Of a stretch of DNA of 49,730 bases, positions 25,286 through 32,717 are shown in pieces; within the stretch, counting starts at the first letter, position 1, and every line of letters begins with the position of its first letter. Location: positions 1 to 49,730 of the forward strand of contig JADYZO010000009.1 in NCBI GenBank assembly GCA_020853135.1. Reading direction: 5' to 3'. The translations under genes and the position numbers were made by a program. The notes beneath the pieces are model-generated. The model saw only the letters and a program-made list of their open reading frames with translations. It was not told where the DNA came from and made no database searches. This stretch comes from Gammaproteobacteria bacterium (GTDB taxonomy: Bacteria; Pseudomonadota; Gammaproteobacteria; Steroidobacterales; GCA-2729495).

Positions 25286-26041
25286 ATGTGCCTCGTTGCC
25301 GTCGCCTGGCGGGCCCACCCGCGCTACCCGCTGATCATCCTCGGCAACCGCGATGAACTGCACCAGCGGCCGTCGGCACCGGCGGCGTGGTGGGAGGATG
25401 CAGCCCACGTCTTCGGCGGGCGCGACCTCGTTGCCGGCGGCAGCTGGCTGGCCGTGAGCCGCGCCGGCCGCTTCGCCGTGGTGACCAACAACCCGCAGCG
25501 CCCACCCGGCCCCGCGCCGGGTCCCAGCCGGGGCCAGCTGGTGCGCGACTTCGTCACCGGCGATCGCCCGAGCGGGCGCTTCCTCGACAGCGTGCAGGTC
25601 CACGAGGCGCGCTATGCCGGCTTCTGCCTGCTGGCCGGGACGCGCGCGCAGGTGCGCGGCTTCGTCGCCCCGAATGGCAGCCACCCCGGACGCTGGACGC
25701 TGGCGGCCGGGGTGACGGTGATCAGCAACTCGCCGCTGGACCAGCCCTGGCCGAAGGTCCGCTACCTGCAGCAGGCGCTCGGCGCTGCGCTCGGCAGCGG
25801 GCCGCTGGAACCGGCCCGGCTGCTCGGGCTCCTCGACCGGCGCGAGCCCGTGCCCGCCGGGACTGGCGACGACGACCGCCCCGCGGGCCGCCTGCCCTTC
25901 ATCGTCGGCGGGCACTACGGCACACGGGCCAGCACCGTCGTGGTGATGGATGCCGCAGGCCACTGCGGGTTCATCGAGCGGCGCTTCGACGCCGCGGGCG
26001 TGATGCAGGGCGAAACCAGCACGGAGTTTCCGCTGGACTGA
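25286..26041 (+). CDS. NRDE/TANGO2-family protein
   Basis: A 251-residue member of the NRDE family (TANGO2 homologues). It begins MCLVAVAWRAHPRYPLIILGNRDE; the initial Met-Cys and the NRDE motif at about 21-24 are the family hallmarks, followed by GGRDLVAGGSWLAV and VVTNN. The Cys2 is expected to become an N-terminal nucleophile-like residue. The biochemical role in bacteria is not established; TANGO2 in animals is tied to haem or lipid handling. It is tightly packed behind nudC. Confidence 0.88.
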   Translation: MCLVAVAWRAHPRYPLIILGNRDELHQRPSAPAAWWEDAAHVFGGRDLVAGGSWLAVSRAGRFAVVTNNPQRPPGPAPGPSRGQLVRDFVTGDRPSGRFLDSVQVHEARYAGFCLLAGTRAQVRGFVAPNGSHPGRWTLAAGVTVISNSPLDQPWPKVRYLQQALGAALGSGPLEPARLLGLLDRREPVPAGTGDDDRPAGRLPFIVGGHYGTRASTVVVMDAAGHCGFIERRFDAAGVMQGETSTEFPLD

Positions 26042-26098
26042 GGCTGTTGCACACCCGGGCAGGCGACCGGACCGATCGCCCCTTCCCGCCGCAACGGG

Positions 26099-26467
26099 CT
26101 AATGGTGCCCGCCATGGTGGTGGTCATGATGGTCGTCATCATCCCCGCCACGCCAGCCGCCGCCCCAGCCCGGCCGGCGGTATTGCGCACGCGGCGCCTG
26201 CCAGTACCCGGGCGGCGGGCCGTAGGCGTAGTAGCCCGGCATGACCATGGGCGGGCCGTGCACCGGCACCAGCGGGACGGCAGGGTAGGCATAGTACGGC
26301 GCCCACTGCGGCCCGGTCGAGAAGCTGGTGTAGAAGCCGGGCGTGGCCAGCTGCACGCTGATGCTGGCCGGCGGCCCGGCGCTGGCCAGGCCGGCAAAGC
26401 CGAGCAGCACCGTACCCGTAAGGGCGGCCGCCAGCCTGTGGACGGAAGATGGGCGTGACGTATCCAA
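26099..26467 (-). CDS. secreted Tyr/Pro/Gly-rich protein with a His/Asp-rich tail
   Basis: A 122-residue protein if begun at TTG 26467, preceded by AGGGGA. This start gives a signal peptide (HRLAAALTGTVLLGFAGLASAG). The mature part is rich in Tyr, Pro and Gly (YYAYPAVPLVPVHG, GYYAYGPPPGYW) and ends GGDDDDHHDHHHGGHH, which looks like a metal-binding tail. Envelope proteins of this low-complexity kind are common but uncharacterised. It is divergent from argR across 212 bp. Confidence 0.6.
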   Translation of the reverse strand: MDTSRPSSVHRLAAALTGTVLLGFAGLASAGPPASISVQLATPGFYTSFSTGPQWAPYYAYPAVPLVPVHGPPMVMPGYYAYGPPPGYWQAPRAQYRRPGWGGGWRGGDDDDHHDHHHGGHH

Positions 26468-26622
26468 GCAAGGTCCCCTTTCCCGGAAATTGACGCTTAC
26501 GCCGGTGAAAACGCACGAGGGGCCGGCGCGTTGACACCGTCGGGCCACCGCAGCCGGGGCAGGCGCCCCGGCGCGCTGCCCGCCCCGCCCCTGGTCGCGG
26601 CCGTGGTTGCGCGGAACAGCTG

Positions 26623-26650
26623 TTGACTTTTCGGTCGCCATGCATATTAT
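26623..26650 (+). promoter_or_regulatory. argR promoter TTGACT-16-TATTAT
   Basis: TTGACT (26623-26628) and TATTAT (26645-26650) are 16 bp apart, 30 nt before the argR start. It is one of the best sigma-70-like promoters in the window. Confidence 0.7.
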
Positions 26651-26676
26651 GCGCATCCCTGTTTTGTTATGCGCAT
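26642..26676 (+). promoter_or_regulatory. candidate ArgR operator: palindrome plus direct repeat over the -10
   Basis: GCATATTATGC (26642-26652) is a perfect 11-bp palindrome overlapping the -10. TTATGCGCAT occurs twice (26647-26656 and 26667-26676), exactly 20 bp apart, about two helical turns. ArgR hexamers bind paired ~18-bp AT-rich palindromes in this spacing range, so autoregulation by ArgR-arginine is plausible. The boxes are not a clear match to the E. coli ARG consensus. Confidence 0.45.
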
Positions 26677-26679
26677 GAC

Positions 26680-27138
26680 ATGCCCCAGGCTGCCGACTCC
26701 ATGCAGAAGCGCCAGAAGGCAATCCTGGCGATCCTGCGCAGCCGGCGGGTGGCGCGGCAGTCGGAGCTGGTGCGGCTGCTGAAGGATCGCGGCATCCGCG
26801 TGACCCAGTCGAGCGTGAGCCGCGACCTGCAGCAGCTCGGCATCACCAAGCTCGACAGCGGGTACCAGCAGCTGGAGCAGCCGGACCACGAGGCGGACCG
26901 GGACGCGGCCATGATGGCCGAACTGGTGCGCGAGGTGCGCACGGCGGGCGGCAACCTCACGGTGGTGAAGACCGTGGAGGGCGCGGCCCAGCGCGTGGCC
27001 CTGTACCTGGACCGCAGCGGCTGGGCCGAAATCGTCGGTACGGTGTCCGGCGACGACACGATCTTCGTCGCCACCCGCGGCGGCGGCGAACAGCGCCGGC
27101 TGCTGGTGCGGCTGCGCTCGCTGGTCAGCCGCGAGTGA
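26680..27138 (+). CDS. argR: arginine repressor
   Basis: A 152-residue ArgR: N-terminal winged helix-turn-helix (QKAILAILRSRRVARQSELVRLL, then VTQSSVSRDLQQLGI, the recognition helix) and C-terminal oligomerisation/arginine-binding domain (LTVVKTVEGAAQRVALYLD, IVGTVSGDDTIFVATRG). The GT(V)SGDDTI block carries the Asp pair expected to contact arginine. ATG 26680 lies 30 nt after the -10; ATG 26701 is an alternative. It lies upstream of, and in the same direction as, the arginine cluster that it presumably controls. Confidence 0.9.
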   Translation: MPQAADSMQKRQKAILAILRSRRVARQSELVRLLKDRGIRVTQSSVSRDLQQLGITKLDSGYQQLEQPDHEADRDAAMMAELVREVRTAGGNLTVVKTVEGAAQRVALYLDRSGWAEIVGTVSGDDTIFVATRGGGEQRRLLVRLRSLVSRE

Positions 27139-27181
27139 GTCGCTGTTCAGAGTTTTGGTTACGGATCAGGAACTTGCATTC

Positions 27182-28402
27182 ATGACGAGCCAGACCAACA
27201 CCTCCCCCATCATCCTCGGCTTCTCTGGGGGATTGGACACCTCCTTCTGTGTCCCGTGGATGAAGGAGCACTACGGGCGCCCGGTCGTGACGGTGACCAT
27301 CAACACCGGCGGCATCGACGAAGCCGCCGCACGCGACCTGGAGCAGCGGGCAAAAGCCCTGGGCTCCCAGGAGCACCTGCTCATCGAGGCCCGCCAGGTG
27401 TTCTTCGACCGCGTGCTCAGGTACCTGATCTTCGGCAACGTCCGCCGCGGCCATCTCTATCCGCTCTGCGTGGGTGCCGAACGCGGCATCCAGGCCACCC
27501 TGCTCGCCGAACTGGCGAAGGCCCGGGGCAGCTCGACCGTGGCCCACGGCTGCACGGCCGCCGGCAACGACCAGGTGCGCTTCGAGGTGGCGCTGCGCAC
27601 CATCAGCCCGGGACTCGAAGTCCTCGCCCCGGTCCGCGACCAGGCCTTCATCCGCACCGAGCAGCAGAAGTACCTGGAGGAGCGCGGCTTCCCGGTGCCG
27701 ACCCGGGGCTCGTCCTATTCCATCAACCGCGGCCTGTGGGGCGTGACCATCGGCGGCCGGGAGACCCTGGATTCGAAGGAATCGATTCCCGAGGGCGCCT
27801 GGGTGCTCTCGCCGGACGCCTTCGAGAAAAACCTGCCGGCAACGCGGCACACGGTCGAATTCACCCAGGGCGTGCCCACCGCGCTCGACGGCAGGGCCAT
27901 GAACCCCGTGGAGCTGATCGAGGCCCTGGAGACGCTGGCCGGGCCCTACGGGATCGGTCGCGGCATCCACGTGGGCGACACCGTGCTCGGCACCAAGGGC
28001 CGCGTGGCCTTCGAGGCCCCGGCGGCCGAGGTGCTGCTGGTGGCCCATCGCGAGCTGGAGAAGCTGGTGCTCTCGGGCCTGCAGCAGCGCATCAAGGACC
28101 AGGTCGCCACGCAATACGGGGACTTCGTCCACGAGGGCAAGCAGCTCGACCCGGTATGCCGCGACATCGAGGCCCTGCTCGCCTCTTCCCAGCAGCGGGT
28201 CACCGGCGAGGTACGTCTGGTTTTCCGCCCCGGCAACCTGTTCGTCGAGGGCGTCGTGTCTGCGCACTCGCTGATGGCTGCCACCAAGGGCGTCTACGGC
28301 GAGAAGGCCGGCGAATGGACCCCGGCGGATGCGCTGGGCTACTCGCGCATCCTGTCGCTGCCCGGCATCCTGCAGACCCGGGCCGCGGGCGGCCGCAAGT
28401 GA
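27182..28402 (+). CDS. argG: argininosuccinate synthase
   Basis: A 406-residue enzyme joining citrulline and aspartate with ATP. The PP-loop FSGGLDTSFC is near residue 14. The block RYLIFGNVRRGHLYPLCVGAERGIQA and the TINTGGIDE start resemble the Bacteroidetes form of ArgG (FGNVLRNNTYP...) more than the E. coli form, in my reading. Starting at ATG 27182 gives a normal N-terminus; an AGGAAC lies rather far (about 14 nt) upstream. It begins a tightly packed run, overlapping the next gene by 4 nt (GTGA). Confidence 0.92.
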   Translation: MTSQTNTSPIILGFSGGLDTSFCVPWMKEHYGRPVVTVTINTGGIDEAAARDLEQRAKALGSQEHLLIEARQVFFDRVLRYLIFGNVRRGHLYPLCVGAERGIQATLLAELAKARGSSTVAHGCTAAGNDQVRFEVALRTISPGLEVLAPVRDQAFIRTEQQKYLEERGFPVPTRGSSYSINRGLWGVTIGGRETLDSKESIPEGAWVLSPDAFEKNLPATRHTVEFTQGVPTALDGRAMNPVELIEALETLAGPYGIGRGIHVGDTVLGTKGRVAFEAPAAEVLLVAHRELEKLVLSGLQQRIKDQVATQYGDFVHEGKQLDPVCRDIEALLASSQQRVTGEVRLVFRPGNLFVEGVVSAHSLMAATKGVYGEKAGEWTPADALGYSRILSLPGILQTRAAGGRK

Positions 28403-29457
28403 AGACCATCGTCGCCGACAAGATCGGCTCGGTCGCCCAGCACGCGCACCTGTCGCGCGAGCTGCGCCTCGGCGCGGACATCCCCTGCGAGGAAGGCGTG
28501 CTGGTCGCCGCCGAGATCCTCAACAACAAGGGCACCTACAACACCCTGGAGCTGACCAGCGGCCGGCAGGCGCAGGTCAAGCGCGGCGACATCATCGTCG
28601 GCGCGCTCGGCCACAGGAAGGCGCTGTTCGGCTACTCCGGCCACCTGCCGGAGAAGGTCGCCGTCGGCGACGTGCTCAACGTGCTGAACATGGGCGGGGT
28701 CATCGGCATCTGTGACTCGATCAATCCCAGCTTCGGCCCCCCCTTTGAGGCGCGCATCCTCGGCACGGTGCTCCATTTCCCCTACATCGGCGAGCGCATC
28801 GGCGTGCCGGCCCGCGCCGGCGCCGAACCGCTCGACTACGCCGCCCCGCTCGACGCGCAGGGCGTGCCGGTGGTGGCGCTGGCCGGCACCTGCATGAATG
28901 CCGGCAAGACGGCCGCCGCCTGCGCCATCGTCAGCCGGCTGCGCCACCTTGGCTTTACCGTGGATGCCTTCAAGTCCACCGGCGTGGCCCTGCGCCGCGA
29001 CATCCTCGCCATGGAAGATGCCGGTGCCCGCAACACCATGATCTTCTCTGACTTCGGCGTGGTCTGCACCACGGCGAAGAACGGCCCTGCAGTCACCCGC
29101 ACGATACTCACGCGGCTGGCCGCCGGGCGTCCGGACGTCATCGTGTTCGAACTCGGCGACGGCATCCTCGGCGCCTATGGCGTGGAGGCCATCCTGCGCC
29201 AGAACGACATCAAGGCGGCGCTGACCTGCGTGGTGCTCTCGGCCAACGATCCGGTGGCGGCCTGGGGTGGAGTCGAGCTGCTGCGCCGCGAGTTCGGCAT
29301 CGACCCGAAGGTGGTGACCGGGCCGGCCACCGACAACCAGGTCGGCCGCGACATCATCGCCGAGCGCTGCGGCCTGCCGGCCATCAACGCCATCACCGAT
29401 GCGGCCGCCATCGGCGATGCCGTGGCACGCAGCCTTGGCTTCGAGGTGAAGCCGTGA
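28399..29457 (+). CDS. P-loop NTPase-like protein of unknown function inside the arginine cluster
   Basis: A 352-residue protein I cannot assign. Residues 1-150 form a beta-rich domain (GVLVAAEILNNKGTYNTLEL, RGDIIVGALGHRKALFGYSGHLP, VGDVLNVLNMGGVIG). From about 155 comes a SIMIBI-type P-loop domain: GTCMNAGKT at 163-171, the G-T-x4-GKT form seen in BioD, CobQ/CobB, MobB and DUF1611 proteins. Then DAFKSTG, IVFELGDGILG (about 248-258) and VVLSANDP. It starts at GTG overlapping the argG stop (GTGA), and argC overlaps its own stop the same way, so it is embedded in the pathway. DUF1611 members such as DgcN can N-acetylate D-glutamate; the resemblance here is of architecture only. It is a candidate for N-acylglutamate formation or deacylation. 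Confidence 0.75.
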   Translation: MKTIVADKIGSVAQHAHLSRELRLGADIPCEEGVLVAAEILNNKGTYNTLELTSGRQAQVKRGDIIVGALGHRKALFGYSGHLPEKVAVGDVLNVLNMGGVIGICDSINPSFGPPFEARILGTVLHFPYIGERIGVPARAGAEPLDYAAPLDAQGVPVVALAGTCMNAGKTAAACAIVSRLRHLGFTVDAFKSTGVALRRDILAMEDAGARNTMIFSDFGVVCTTAKNGPAVTRTILTRLAAGRPDVIVFELGDGILGAYGVEAILRQNDIKAALTCVVLSANDPVAAWGGVELLRREFGIDPKVVTGPATDNQVGRDIIAERCGLPAINAITDAAAIGDAVARSLGFEVKP

Positions 29458-30533
29458 GCGCCGCAAGCACCATGCCGGCCTCCCGGGTGCCGACGCTGAT
29501 CCTCGGCGGCAGCGGCTATGTCGCCGGGGAAGTGCTGCGCCTGGTCCTCGGCCATCCCGGCCTCGAACTGGCCGGCATCATGTCCGACAGCCAGGCCGGC
29601 AGCGCCGTGGCGGCCACCTTCCCGCACCTGCGCGCGCTCGCCGGGGACCTGAAGTTCGCCAGCCGCGAGGAACTTCTGGAACGCTTTGGCCCGGGGCGCC
29701 TGCTGCTGCTGTCGGCGGCACCCCACGGGGCGAGCGCCGCTCTGCTGGCCGGCTTCATCACCTGGGCCCGCGACCGGCGCACGGACCTCACCGTCATCGA
29801 CATGTCGGCGGACTTCCGCTTCGCCACCGCGGCCGCCTACGAGGCGGTCTACAAGCACCCGCACGGCGCCCCGCAGCTGCTCGGCGAGTTCGCCAGTGCG
29901 CTGCCCGAGCACCTGCAGGAGACCGACCGGCCGCATGTCGGCCACCCCGGCTGCTTCGCCACGGCCATGCTGCTGGCCGCCGTGCCCCTGCTCAGGCTGG
30001 GCATCACCGGGCACGACCTGTTCGCCGTCGGCATCACCGGCAGCACCGGCGCCGGGCGCACGCCGATCGCCACCACGCACCACCCGGAGCGGCACGCCAA
30101 CGTGTTTGCCTACCAGCCGCTGGTCCACCGGCACGCGCCGGAGGTCGTGGGGCTGTGCGAGCAGGCGACGGGCCAGCGCCCGCGGCTGCACTTCGTGCCC
30201 CAGTCCGGGCCGTTCGCCCGCGGCATCCACATGACGATGCAGGCGCGCCTGGAGGGGGCCACGGGCGCGGATGCCGTGCGCCAGCAGTTCAAGGACTTCT
30301 ACGCCGGTGCGCCGTTCGTGACCGTGGTCGACGGCATGCCGCGGCTCAAGGACATCGTCGGCAGCAACCACTGCCACATCGGCGTCACCGTGGATGCCGG
30401 CAGCGTTGCCGTGATGGTGGTCGAGGACAACCTCGTCAAGGGGGCGGCCGGCGGTGCCATCCAGTGGGCCAACCGCAAGCTGGGCCTGCCCGAGACGGCC
30501 GGACTCACCGCACCGGGGATGGCCTGGGCATGA
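29454..30533 (+). CDS. argC: N-acyl-gamma-glutamyl-phosphate reductase
   Basis: A 359-residue NADPH-dependent reductase that makes the N-acylglutamate semialdehyde. It has a Rossmann start LILGGSGYVAGEVLRLVLGHP, DMSADFRF, the catalytic Cys167 in GHPGCFATAM, GITGSTGAGR and the His-containing PQSGPFARGIHMTMQA. The start GTG overlaps the preceding stop by 4 nt, and argD overlaps its stop by 4 nt (ATGA). The natural substrate could be the acetyl or the succinyl compound; the succinyl form is suggested by the transcarbamylase downstream. Confidence 0.92.
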   Translation: MSAASTMPASRVPTLILGGSGYVAGEVLRLVLGHPGLELAGIMSDSQAGSAVAATFPHLRALAGDLKFASREELLERFGPGRLLLLSAAPHGASAALLAGFITWARDRRTDLTVIDMSADFRFATAAAYEAVYKHPHGAPQLLGEFASALPEHLQETDRPHVGHPGCFATAMLLAAVPLLRLGITGHDLFAVGITGSTGAGRTPIATTHHPERHANVFAYQPLVHRHAPEVVGLCEQATGQRPRLHFVPQSGPFARGIHMTMQARLEGATGADAVRQQFKDFYAGAPFVTVVDGMPRLKDIVGSNHCHIGVTVDAGSVAVMVVEDNLVKGAAGGAIQWANRKLGLPETAGLTAPGMAWA

Positions 30534-31672
30534 ACAGCGCAAGCCACCTGCTCGACGTCTACCCCTACCTGCCCTTCAAGCCGGAATCCGCCGAGGGTGT
30601 CTACCTCATGGCGGGCGGACGGCGCATCATCGACTTCTACGGCGGCCACGCCGTGGCGGGGCTCGGCTACGGGCACCCGGACATCGTGCGCACGCTGGAG
30701 GCCCAGGCCCGCACGCTGTTCTTCCAGAGCAACGCCGTGGCGCTGGATGTGCGCGAGGCGGCGGCCAGGCGGCTGGTCGACTTCGCACCTGCCGGACTCG
30801 ACCTGGTGTTCTTCGCCAACAGCGGTGCGGAGGCCAACGAGAACGCGCTGCGCCTGGCCTGCCGCCTGACCGGCCGCGGCCGCATCCTGGCCATCGAGCA
30901 CGGCTTCCACGGACGCACCGCGGCCGCGGCCGCCGTGACCTGGTCGGCCGTGGGCAAGTGGTACGGCTTCCCGCGCACGCCCTTCGATGCCGGCTTCATC
31001 CCCCGCAACGACATCGGCGCGGCAGAAGCACTGATCGATGACAGCGTCGCGGCGGTGATCCTCGAGCCGGTGCAGGGCCAGGCTGGCGCCTTCGACCTGG
31101 ACCCGGCCTTCCTGCGCGGCATCGCCGCCGCGTGCCGGCGCCACGGCGCGCTGCTTATCGCCGACGAGATCCAGAGCGGCATGGGCCGCTGTGGCGCGCC
31201 CTTCGCCATCGAACTCTCCGGCGTGAGCCCGGACATGCTCACCGTCGCCAAGGCCCTGGGCGCCGGGTTTCCCTGCAGCGCGCTGATGATGACCCCTGCG
31301 GTGGCTGCCGGCCTGAAACACGGCGATCTCGGCACCACCTTCGGCGGCGGCCCGCTGGCGAGCGCGCTCATGTCCACGGTAATCGAGGTGATCCGGCGCG
31401 ACCGGCTCATCGACAACGTGCGCACGCTGTCGCAGGAGATCATCGCCGCCATGCCGCTCGGCCCGGTGCAGGCCGTGCAGGGCCGGGGCTTCCTGCTCGG
31501 CCTGCGCTGCCGCAAGCCGGCGAAGCAGGTGCTCAACGAGCTGCTCGAGCGCGACATCCTCGTGGGCACCAGCGCCGACCCGCACATCGTGCGCCTGCTG
31601 CCACCGCTGACGCTGCAGCGCGGGCACGTGCACGCCCTGCTCAACGCCCTGGCCGACATCGGCCCGGGCTGA
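30530..31672 (+). CDS. argD: N-acylornithine aminotransferase
   Basis: A 380-residue class-III PLP aminotransferase turning the N-acylglutamate semialdehyde into N-acylornithine. It has GGHAVAGLGYGHP, FANSGAEANENALRLA, GFHGRT, the PLP-binding Asp212 in LIADEIQSGMGR and Lys241 in TVAKALGAGFP, then TFGGGPLAS. The length is normal. It overlaps argC by ATGA; a 29-bp gap follows before the transcarbamylase gene. Dual acetyl/succinyl specificity is known in ArgD/AstC enzymes, so the sequence does not settle the acyl group. Confidence 0.9.
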   Translation: MNSASHLLDVYPYLPFKPESAEGVYLMAGGRRIIDFYGGHAVAGLGYGHPDIVRTLEAQARTLFFQSNAVALDVREAAARRLVDFAPAGLDLVFFANSGAEANENALRLACRLTGRGRILAIEHGFHGRTAAAAAVTWSAVGKWYGFPRTPFDAGFIPRNDIGAAEALIDDSVAAVILEPVQGQAGAFDLDPAFLRGIAAACRRHGALLIADEIQSGMGRCGAPFAIELSGVSPDMLTVAKALGAGFPCSALMMTPAVAAGLKHGDLGTTFGGGPLASALMSTVIEVIRRDRLIDNVRTLSQEIIAAMPLGPVQAVQGRGFLLGLRCRKPAKQVLNELLERDILVGTSADPHIVRLLPPLTLQRGHVHALLNALADIGPG

Positions 31673-31701
31673 CCCCGCTCCACACCACGAAGGGCCCGAA
31701 G

Positions 31702-32715
31702 ATGCCATTGAAGGAATTCAACGATCTTGCGGACTTCCAGATCCCGGAAGTCGAGGCGCTGATCCGGCTTGCCACGCGCCTGCAGCAGCACCCCGAGCCA
31801 CAGGCGCTGGCCGGCAAGGTGCTGGCGCTGCTGTTCCTGTCGCCCTCGCTGCGCACGCTGTCCTCCTTTCAGGCGGCGATGATCCGCCTGGGCGGCGGCT
31901 CGTTCGTGATCTCGCCGGACATGTCCATCCACGGCCTGGAGACGCGCTCCGGGATCGTCATGGACGGTGTCGCGGCCGAGCACCTGCGGGAAGCCATCCC
32001 GGTCATCTCCAGCTATGGCGATGCGCTTGGCATCCGCGCCTTCGCCAACCGCGCGAAGCTCGAGGACGACCTGGCGGACAGGGAATACGCCGTCATGCGC
32101 ACGCTGGTGAAGAAGCCGCTCATCAACATGGAGTCCGCCATCCAGCATCCCTGCCAGAGCCTGGCCGACTGGAAGACCATGGATGAGCTCAAGGTGCCGC
32201 GCAAGGGCGGCAAGTTCGTGCTCTCCTGGGCCTGGCACCCGAAGGCGCTGCCGCTGGCGGTGCCCTCGGCGACGCTGCACATGGCCGCCATGCGTGGCAT
32301 GGATGTCACCGTGGTCAGGCCGGAGGGCTTCGAGCTGCCGCAGGCGATCATGGACAAGGCCCGCAAGGCCGCCACCCAGTCGGGCGGCTCGGTGCGCGAG
32401 ACGGCCGACCGCAGGGAGGCGCTGGAAGGCGCGCACATCATCTACGCGAAGGAGTGGTCCTCCACCCGCCACTACGGCGACCGCGTGGCCGATGCGAAGC
32501 TGCGCGAGGAACTGCAGGACTGGCGCGTCGATGACCCGTGGTTCACCACCACGCGGCCCGATTGCCGGTTCATGCATTGCCTGCCCGTGCGCCGCGGCGT
32601 GGCGGTGACCGACCGGGTTCTCGACGGCCCGCGCAGCGTGGTGGTGCACGAGGCGGAGAACCGCATGTGGGGCCAGATGGCCGTGCTTTACCAGATGATG
32701 GGACCGGGGGCCTGA
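31702..32715 (+). CDS. argF': N-acylornithine carbamoyltransferase, predicted succinylornithine type
   Basis: A 337-residue transcarbamylase of the AOTCase/SOTCase branch, making N-acylcitrulline from N-acylornithine and carbamoyl phosphate. It has FLSPSLRTLSSFQAA (phosphate loop; the usual SxRTR ends in Leu53), MDGVAAEHLREAIPV, HPCQSLAD, WAWHPKALPLAVP and HCLPVRR. At the position of Glu92 of Xanthomonas AOTCase it has Ala92. A published mutational study, as I recall it, showed that Ala, Pro, Ser or Val there converts AOTCase to a succinylornithine enzyme; Bacteroides SOTCase has Pro. The Lys302 position of AOTCase (after CLPLRRNV) is Ala here and Ile in SOTCase. Overall it reads closer to SOTCase. 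The ATG at 31702 starts a normal N-terminus. Confidence 0.85.
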   Translation: MPLKEFNDLADFQIPEVEALIRLATRLQQHPEPQALAGKVLALLFLSPSLRTLSSFQAAMIRLGGGSFVISPDMSIHGLETRSGIVMDGVAAEHLREAIPVISSYGDALGIRAFANRAKLEDDLADREYAVMRTLVKKPLINMESAIQHPCQSLADWKTMDELKVPRKGGKFVLSWAWHPKALPLAVPSATLHMAAMRGMDVTVVRPEGFELPQAIMDKARKAATQSGGSVRETADRREALEGAHIIYAKEWSSTRHYGDRVADAKLREELQDWRVDDPWFTTTRPDCRFMHCLPVRRGVAVTDRVLDGPRSVVVHEAENRMWGQMAVLYQMMGPGA

Positions 32716-32717
32716 AA

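Noticed and set aside
28399-29457. Firm assignment of the P-loop protein to DUF1611/DgcN or to dethiobiotin synthase
   Set aside because: Only the GTxxxxGKT loop and two-domain outline agree; the N-domain and downstream motifs do not match what I recall of these families.
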